This document shows, piece after piece, positions 55,476 through 60,149 of a stretch of 60,149 bases of DNA. A program made the position numbers and the translations under genes. Below the pieces are notes generated by a model, which ran no database searches, was not told where the DNA came from, and saw only the letters and a program-made list of their open reading frames with translations. Location: NCBI GenBank assembly GCA_050290785.1, contig JBNKIR010000019.1, forward strand, positions 1-60,149, read 5' to 3'. The first letter of the stretch is position 1. Every line of letters begins with the position of its first letter. The DNA comes from JAAGZL01 sp050290785 (GTDB lineage: Bacteria; Pseudomonadota; Gammaproteobacteria; Chromatiales; Chromatiaceae).

Positions 55476-55487
55476 AGGGAGAAGCTA

Positions 55488-55754
55488 GTGAGATATCTGA
55501 TTACCACAGTCATCTGTATAGTGCTGTCGCCTGCCAATGCCGATGATGGCACCGCCCAAGGACTGCATGAGCAACACTGCCTGGACTGCCACAAACCGGA
55601 GATCTATACCAGACCGGAACACCGGGTCACCTCCAGAGAGAGGTTATCTTCACAGGTTCGCCTATGTGCACAACAGCTGCAGCTACAGTGGTTCGATGAA
55701 GAGATAGAGGGTGTAGCCGCATATCTGAATAGAGAGTACTACCACTTCAAATAG
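55488..55754 (+). CDS. Small mono-haem c-type cytochrome
   Basis: An 88-residue exported protein: signal peptide ending PANA, then one haem site CLDCH (about residues 30-34) and a short helical domain. The only methionine is the initiator, so the sixth haem ligand would be another His or none. The start is a GTG with GGGAGAAG upstream. It follows the M48 gene by 12 bases and precedes rsgA by seven, so it is in that operon. It could be a cut-down electron carrier or a gas/redox sensor; no partner is evident. Confidence 0.8.
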   Translation: MRYLITTVICIVLSPANADDGTAQGLHEQHCLDCHKPEIYTRPEHRVTSRERLSSQVRLCAQQLQLQWFDEEIEGVAAYLNREYYHFK

Positions 55755-55761
55755 TGCACAT

Positions 55762-56775
55762 ATGGCTCAACGCAGACTAACGCAAAAACAGCGGGAACAC
55801 ATCAAGCGCATTCAGGAGAAGCGGCGCGAGCGTCTGGCCCGGCGTACCGAGGCATCCCTGGATCAACATGGGGAGGACACCCCCCACGCAGGCAAGGTGG
55901 TGGCCAGACATGGACAGAATCTGGCGGTGGCGGACGCTGACGGTAACATCCACCACTGCCTCTCCCGCCAGAATATGGGACATCTGGTCTGTGGAGACCG
56001 GGTGGTGTGGCAGGCCACGGAACCGGGCAACGGTGTGGTCACGGCACGCCTGGAGAGGAGTTCGGTCCTGGCCCGACCTGACTACAGCGGACGGGAAAGG
56101 CCCCTGGCCGCCAACATCACCCTGCTGGTGATAGTGGTAGCGCCGGAACCTGAGCCCAGTGAGTATCTGCTGGATCAGTATCTGGTAACCGCCGAGACCA
56201 TCGGAGTGCCTGCACTCATCGCCATCAACAAGGCCGACCTGATCCAAGGAGAGGGCGGCGACCGCTTCAATCAACGCATTCGGATCTATGGTGATATAGG
56301 CTATCCGATAGCCCGCATCAGCGCCCATACAAAACATGGACTGGACCCGATGATCGAACGCCTGCGGGGAGAGACCTCCATCCTGGTCGGTCAGTCAGGC
56401 GTGGGCAAATCATCCATCATCAACGCCCTGCTGCCGGACCTGGATCTGCAGGTCGGCAGACTGTCCGAGGCCACCAGACTGGGCCGACACACCACCTCCG
56501 CCAGCACCTGCTACACCCTGCCCTCCGGCGGAGAGCTGATCGACTCACCCGGGGTGAGGAGCTTCCGCCTGCTGAAGATCAGCCGCAGTGAACTGGAGAA
56601 CGGCTTCAGAGAGTTTCGACCCTTTCTGGGTCACTGCCAGTTCAACGACTGCCAACATCTGCAGGAGCCGGGTTGTGCCATAAAGCGGGCGGTCACGGAA
56701 GGGAAGATAACCCAACTGCGTCTGGACAACTTTTTGCATCTGGCGGATAACATGCCAAAGGATCCAGTGTTGTAA
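55762..56775 (+). CDS. rsgA: Ribosome small-subunit GTPase RsgA
   Basis: A 337-residue circularly permuted GTPase for late 30S maturation. After a basic N-terminus and an OB-fold (about 45-115), the G motifs appear in permuted order: NKADL (G4), GQSGVGKSS (G1), DSPGVR (G3). A C-terminal zinc knuckle (HCQFNDCQH and GCAIKRAV) follows. The linkage to orn is common. Its end is five bases from the convergent kinase gene, with no visible terminator between. Confidence 0.96.
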   Translation: MAQRRLTQKQREHIKRIQEKRRERLARRTEASLDQHGEDTPHAGKVVARHGQNLAVADADGNIHHCLSRQNMGHLVCGDRVVWQATEPGNGVVTARLERSSVLARPDYSGRERPLAANITLLVIVVAPEPEPSEYLLDQYLVTAETIGVPALIAINKADLIQGEGGDRFNQRIRIYGDIGYPIARISAHTKHGLDPMIERLRGETSILVGQSGVGKSSIINALLPDLDLQVGRLSEATRLGRHTTSASTCYTLPSGGELIDSPGVRSFRLLKISRSELENGFREFRPFLGHCQFNDCQHLQEPGCAIKRAVTEGKITQLRLDNFLHLADNMPKDPVL

Positions 56776-56780
56776 TCACA

Positions 56781-58139
56781 TCAACCGGTGTAAAAACTCA
56801 CCTTGATCTCAGCGCCGCCCAGCGCGCTATGGCCTACCTGAAGCTCACCACCATACAGGCGTATGATATCGTCCGCCACACTGAGACCAATCCCCTGCCC
56901 CTGCTGCTTCTGATCCTGCCTCTCACCCCGACCGAGAACCCGCTGCCACTCCGATTCCGGTATGCCTGCCCCGTCATCGGCGATGGTGATCTGCAGCGGC
57001 AGGCGCGTCCCCTCTTCATGCTGCGGACACTCGACACTCACTGCAACGGAGCCGGCACAGTACTTAAAGGCGTTCTCCATAAGGTTGCCCAGAAACTCCA
57101 TGAGATCTCCCTTATCGCCATAGAACAGGGCCGAGTCATCCAGGGCCTGATCACAGGACACGCCCTTATCCCGGTAGACCTTCTGCAGCGTGTTCACTAT
57201 CTGGGTGACCACCGGGGCCACCCTCTGGGCACGGGTCACATCGGAACGGCCGGAGGCGCTGGCCCGTTGCAGTTGATAGCGTACGATCTCATCCATGCGT
57301 GGCAACTGTTCCGAGACCGTATCGCGCAGGTTATCCTCGTCCTGGCTATCCATCGCCCCCTGCATCACCGCCAGCGGCGTCTTCAGGCTATGGGCCAGAT
57401 CGCCCAGGCTGTTACGGTAACGCTCCTGGCTGGCCCGTCCATGGCTGATCAGTGAATTTATGTTCTGGGTCAGTCCCAACAGCTCTTTAGGGTATCCACC
57501 CTCCAGGGCATCAGCCTCCCCCGCCTCGATGCGCTTGAGATCTTCTGCAACCTGGCGCAGCGGGGTAAGCCCCCAGCGCAGCACCAATACCTGGGCCAGA
57601 AGCAGTATCAGGGCCGAACCGCCCATCCAGAGGAACATGGTGAAGCGAAAGCTCTCGATCTGCGAGATCAGACTGTCGGTACTCTGGGATACCATGAGGG
57701 TATAGGAGAGCTCTCTGCCCGCGTTATCCTCCCACAACACCCCGAAGCTGAGGATGAACATCTCGTCCGGAGAGGCGGACTTGCGAAACCTGAACTCGCC
57801 TACAGGCGTGGTCTCGATCTTATCCGGCTCACGTCCGACCATGGATGGAGACTGCCAGTTGTATTTACCCTTCTCACCCTGAACCTGGGCGTAGAGTCCG
57901 GAATCAGGCTCGGAGAGGCGTGGATCCGGGAGTGATTCCGGCAGGCGCAGACGGCCTCTACGATCTACATCGGCGGCACCCAGCAGGGCGTAGATCTGGC
58001 CCTTAAGCTTCTCAATGGTGGAGGTCTCAATGCTGTCGCGAAAGGCCCGGTCCAGGGCGACCCCGGTCAGTCCCAGAAATGCCGCCAGTACAAAGGTACC
58101 GGCTACCACCAGTCTGGTCTGTAAGGAGCCTGTCCTCAA
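56781..58139 (-). CDS. Sensor histidine kinase (PhoQ-like), second PepSY set
   Basis: A 452-residue membrane kinase. Two membrane segments (about 10-30 and 165-190) enclose a periplasmic domain of some 130 residues. HAMP follows, then the phospho-acceptor helix LAHSLKTPLAVMQ and the ATPase domain (ENAFKYC, DDGAGIP, GQGIGLSVAD). I prefer a TTG start at 58139: it lies one base after the regulator's stop and has AAGGA upstream. A TTG at 58196 within the regulator is possible. The kinase core is PhoQ-like; the signal is unknown. Confidence 0.9.
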   Translation of the reverse strand: MRTGSLQTRLVVAGTFVLAAFLGLTGVALDRAFRDSIETSTIEKLKGQIYALLGAADVDRRGRLRLPESLPDPRLSEPDSGLYAQVQGEKGKYNWQSPSMVGREPDKIETTPVGEFRFRKSASPDEMFILSFGVLWEDNAGRELSYTLMVSQSTDSLISQIESFRFTMFLWMGGSALILLLAQVLVLRWGLTPLRQVAEDLKRIEAGEADALEGGYPKELLGLTQNINSLISHGRASQERYRNSLGDLAHSLKTPLAVMQGAMDSQDEDNLRDTVSEQLPRMDEIVRYQLQRASASGRSDVTRAQRVAPVVTQIVNTLQKVYRDKGVSCDQALDDSALFYGDKGDLMEFLGNLMENAFKYCAGSVAVSVECPQHEEGTRLPLQITIADDGAGIPESEWQRVLGRGERQDQKQQGQGIGLSVADDIIRLYGGELQVGHSALGGAEIKVSFYTG

Positions 58140-58140
58140 C

Positions 58141-58824
58141 TTAAGATAGTGTCCTTTCCAGGGTAAACCTATAACCGCGTCCGCGCAGGGTCTCAATCGG
58201 CTGAATGCTGTTTTCCGGGTCCAGTTTTTTGCGTAGCCTGCCGACTAAAACCTCCAGGACATTGCTGTCCCGGTCATAGTCCTGCTCATAGATATGCTCG
58301 GTGAGTTCAGTCTTGGAGATCACCTTGCCGCTGTTCAGCATCAGGTATTCCAGGATACGGTATTCATAGGCGGTAAGAGAAACAGGGTCTCCGTCTATCT
58401 GCACCGACTGGCTTACGGTGTCCAGCTTCAGAGGGCCACAGGCCAACTCTGGTGTTGCCATCCCGGCCGAACGGCGCAGCAGCGCATTCAGGCGCGCCAG
58501 CAACTCCTCGATATGAAAAGGTTTGACCAGATAGTCGTCGGCGCCGGCCTCCAGCCCCTCCACCTTATCCTGCCAGTTGCCCCTGGCGGTAAGTATGATT
58601 ATGGGATAGGTAAACCCATCTGCGCGCAGTTTCCTGATCACCTCAATGCCACTGAGTTTGGGCAGGCCGATATCGATAACGGCCAGATCCTGTGGATATT
58701 CACGTCCATAAAACAGACCCTCTTCACCATCTTCGGCGGTATTAACCGAATACCCGCGTGAACTTAGCTGTTCATGTAACTGGGTGCGCAGGGCCTGTTC
58801 GTCTTCTATTACCAGTATTCGCAT
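58141..58824 (-). CDS. PhoP-family response regulator, second PepSY set
   Basis: A 227-residue OmpR/PhoP regulator. Receiver residues: EDE (7-9), Asp51 (AVIDIGLP) and Lys101 (VKPF). The winged helix has SLTAYEYRILEYL and ends in LVGRLRKKL and RGRGYRF. It resembles the regulator at 10684, and the gene order PepSY-regulator-kinase is the same, so the two systems are probably related by duplication. The PepSY gene stops 14 bases upstream. Confidence 0.93.
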   Translation of the reverse strand: MRILVIEDEQALRTQLHEQLSSRGYSVNTAEDGEEGLFYGREYPQDLAVIDIGLPKLSGIEVIRKLRADGFTYPIIILTARGNWQDKVEGLEAGADDYLVKPFHIEELLARLNALLRRSAGMATPELACGPLKLDTVSQSVQIDGDPVSLTAYEYRILEYLMLNSGKVISKTELTEHIYEQDYDRDSNVLEVLVGRLRKKLDPENSIQPIETLRGRGYRFTLERTLS

Positions 58825-58838
58825 TGGGTTAACGTGAC

Positions 58839-59150
58839 CTAATTTGCCACGACTCTGAAACGCTTCACCTTTCCGGACTTGGTCAGGACCCTGATGTAGT
58901 GCACCATGACCTCCCCCTCCTGCTTAGTCTCGGCTGACAGGACCCGGCCACCGGTCTGTTTGCGGATCCTGGCCACCGCGCTATCCAGGCTCTCGCCCCC
59001 AGCCTTGGCCAAAACCATCTGCTGTTGATTTAGTGGGATCATGCCACCCAGGGAATAACGCTGTGCGGCAACCGGCATGCTCACCAGTACACCGCACAGC
59101 ATCAGGATTATCAGCGATTTGGTCTTAGCTGTATTCGATCTCGTCAGCAT
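58839..59150 (-). CDS. Small periplasmic PepSY-like protein, second set
   Basis: A 103-residue exported protein with a signal peptide (SLIILMLCGVLVSMPVAAQ) and one PepSY-like unit (AVARIRKQTGGRVLSAETKQ, then HYIRVLTKSGKVKRFRV). I start at the second of two adjacent ATGs (59150), which has AGGA six bases upstream; a TTG at 59165 is less likely. It resembles the protein at 11356 in size and setting and probably modulates the kinase encoded downstream. Confidence 0.8.
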   Translation of the reverse strand: MLTRSNTAKTKSLIILMLCGVLVSMPVAAQRYSLGGMIPLNQQQMVLAKAGGESLDSAVARIRKQTGGRVLSAETKQEGEVMVHYIRVLTKSGKVKRFRVVAN

Positions 59151-59193
59151 CATCCGTCCTATCAACTCTCAAGTTACCAGATTCAGGACACTC

Positions 59194-59748
59194 TCAGAAC
59201 AGACCCAGTCTGGCGTTATGGTTATAACCATCATAACGATTCGGCTTGACACTTACCTGGATGTATCTGCCAGGGTGTGTCTGGGTACGGGTCCAGTGGA
59301 CCTGCCCGTTGTAGCGATATTTTACACGATATCCTACCACTTCCTGTCTGGTAGTATAGTGATTATCAACCGTACATCTACGTTCCATGCTCTGATAACC
59401 TCGACCATAACTGTTCTGGCGTCCCATATCGTTTCCTATGGCTCCACCCAGCAGCATACCGGCTACGGTCATGGCGTCACGGCCGTGGCCCCTGCCAAAC
59501 TGATTTCCAATGGCACCACCAATAATCGCCCCGGTGATCATCGGTACTGCGGATTCGCTACCGCCGCGGTGATATACCGGCTCTTCCCAGCAACGCTGTC
59601 TTGGGTGGCTTACCTGTACTCTCTCATAGATGGGTTTGACCTTCAGTACACGGGCGGTATCGTAATAACCGCGGTGACCGGCCATACTGGCCTGTGAAAC
59701 CATCAATGCCCCGAATCCGACTGCTGCTATCAGGCTACTCTTTTTCAT
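59194..59748 (-). CDS. Glycine-zipper envelope protein (17-kDa antigen-like)
   Basis: A 184-residue exported protein with a signal peptide ending ASMAG. The middle holds two glycine zippers (ITGAIIGGAIGNQFG and VAGMLLGGAIGNDMG) typical of the 2TM glycine-zipper family of rickettsial 17-kDa antigen-like proteins. Flanking regions are rich in Arg, Tyr and His. No lipobox is seen. AGGAG precedes the ATG. It lies upstream of the second PepSY set in the same direction, 43 bases away. Confidence 0.85.
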   Translation of the reverse strand: MKKSSLIAAVGFGALMVSQASMAGHRGYYDTARVLKVKPIYERVQVSHPRQRCWEEPVYHRGGSESAVPMITGAIIGGAIGNQFGRGHGRDAMTVAGMLLGGAIGNDMGRQNSYGRGYQSMERRCTVDNHYTTRQEVVGYRVKYRYNGQVHWTRTQTHPGRYIQVSVKPNRYDGYNHNARLGLF

Positions 59749-60057
59749 CTCATCTCTCCTGTTAAATAAGGGTTGTTTCCAATCTTGTAAAGAAGATTAG
59801 CCCCGGCTGCCTGAATGCTTGCTGAACAGAATCATGAACGGCAGATTATAAATCACAAAAATGTGTGTTATTTGCCGCACCCATCTGTGTCAAATGACAT
59901 AACCATATGTTATTAATAGATTTATTAGAGAATATATATTGCGCTTCTCCCCATCTTTTGTATGATCCTCCATTCGCAAGAATCGACATCGACAATAAAA
60001 ATTTCTGCGAAATAACAACAACCAAATACCAAATTATTTCTGAACATCAGGTGTACT
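59749..60057. other. Divergent intergenic region with two small dyads
   Basis: This 309-base AT-rich gap separates the minus-strand glycine-zipper gene from a plus-strand gene. It holds two adjacent palindromes: TGTCA-AA-TGACA (59888-59899) and ATAAC-CATAT-GTTAT (59899-59913). These lie 26-50 bases upstream of a likely plus-strand -35 box. No ORF or RNA gene is evident. Confidence 0.5.
59939..59966 (+). promoter_or_regulatory. Candidate sigma-70 promoter for the gene at 60058
   Basis: TTGCGC (59939-59944) and TATGAT (59961-59966) are 16 bases apart, near the sigma-70 optimum. The implied transcript starts about 85 bases before the ATG at 60058. Confidence 0.45.
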
Positions 60058-60149
60058 ATGGCGAACGTGAACGAGGCGGGTTTTCATGGAGAGAAATGGG
60101 AAGGAAAAAGAGTAATCTACAGCGGTTTAGTTTCTATCCTCATTCTGGG
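60058..60149 (+). CDS. Start of an unidentified gene (truncated by the window edge)
   Basis: An ATG with AGGTG six bases upstream opens a frame that runs to the window edge without a stop. The 30 visible residues are charged at first (NEAGFHGEKWEGKR), then hydrophobic (YSGLVSILILG), suggesting a cytoplasmic N-terminus and a membrane segment. Too little is visible to name it. Confidence 0.6.
   Translation, partial: MANVNEAGFHGEKWEGKRVIYSGLVSILIL

Overview
The window looks like a chromosomal segment of a gammaproteobacterium of middling GC. The best evidence is the block tsaE-amiB-mutL-miaA-hfq-hflX-hflK-hflC-yjeT-hisZ-purA and the orn/rsgA neighbourhood, both in the gene order usual for that class. 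Multiheme cytochromes, many cyclic-di-GMP enzymes and proteins with PEP-CTERM-like C-termini suggest an environmental, respiratory, surface-associated bacterium. The genus cannot be fixed from the sequence alone. I saw no rRNA, tRNA, CRISPR array, insertion sequence or prophage.

Layout. 1-3899 (minus): the first 1299 codons of a giant secreted protein built of bacterial Ig-like repeats, running off the left edge. 4296-7686 (plus): a sugar operon with a UDP-xylose-synthase-type SDR enzyme between two paralogous glycosyltransferases. 7951-12264 (minus): a redox cluster of cytochrome b561, a PepSY protein, response regulator, histidine kinase, a small His-rich membrane protein and an eight-haem cytochrome c. 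12397-25710 (minus): a signalling island with a GAF-PAS-GGDEF protein, a lipid kinase, an HD-GYP response regulator, a 1792-residue hybrid kinase with a periplasmic solute-binding sensor, a bacteriohemerythrin and a GAF/PAS/GGDEF/EAL protein. 25916-32835 (minus): a DUF2892 protein and a Crp-type regulator with a dyad between them, a PEP-CTERM-like protein, an unknown protein, a lipoprotein overlapping an acyltransferase/hydrolase fusion, and a phosphoesterase.

32962-50498 is mostly core metabolism and genome maintenance: bioA (plus), a lytic transglycosylase, tpm, purA, hisZ, yjeT, hflC, hflK, hflX, hfq, miaA, mutL, amiB, tsaE and nnr on the minus strand, then queG (plus). 50546-53560 (minus): a second PEP-CTERM-like protein with a possible internal thioester, a small membrane-anchored protein, a SLAC1/TehA-type transporter and a VOC protein. 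53600-56775: orn (minus), then an M48 membrane protease, a mono-haem cytochrome c and rsgA (plus). 56781-59748 (minus): a second PepSY/regulator/kinase set in the same order as the first, and a glycine-zipper envelope protein. A truncated plus-strand gene begins at 60058.

How it fits together. The two PepSY-regulator-kinase sets look like envelope-sensing systems, one of them tied to an electron-transfer chain. The signalling island has cyclic-di-GMP synthesis, EAL and HD-GYP hydrolysis, an oxygen- or NO-binding hemerythrin and a kinase with a periplasmic ligand sensor, so it probably links outside chemistry and redox state to surface behaviour. The Ig-repeat protein, the sugar operon and the PEP-CTERM-like proteins could be outputs of such control; that link is inferred, not seen.
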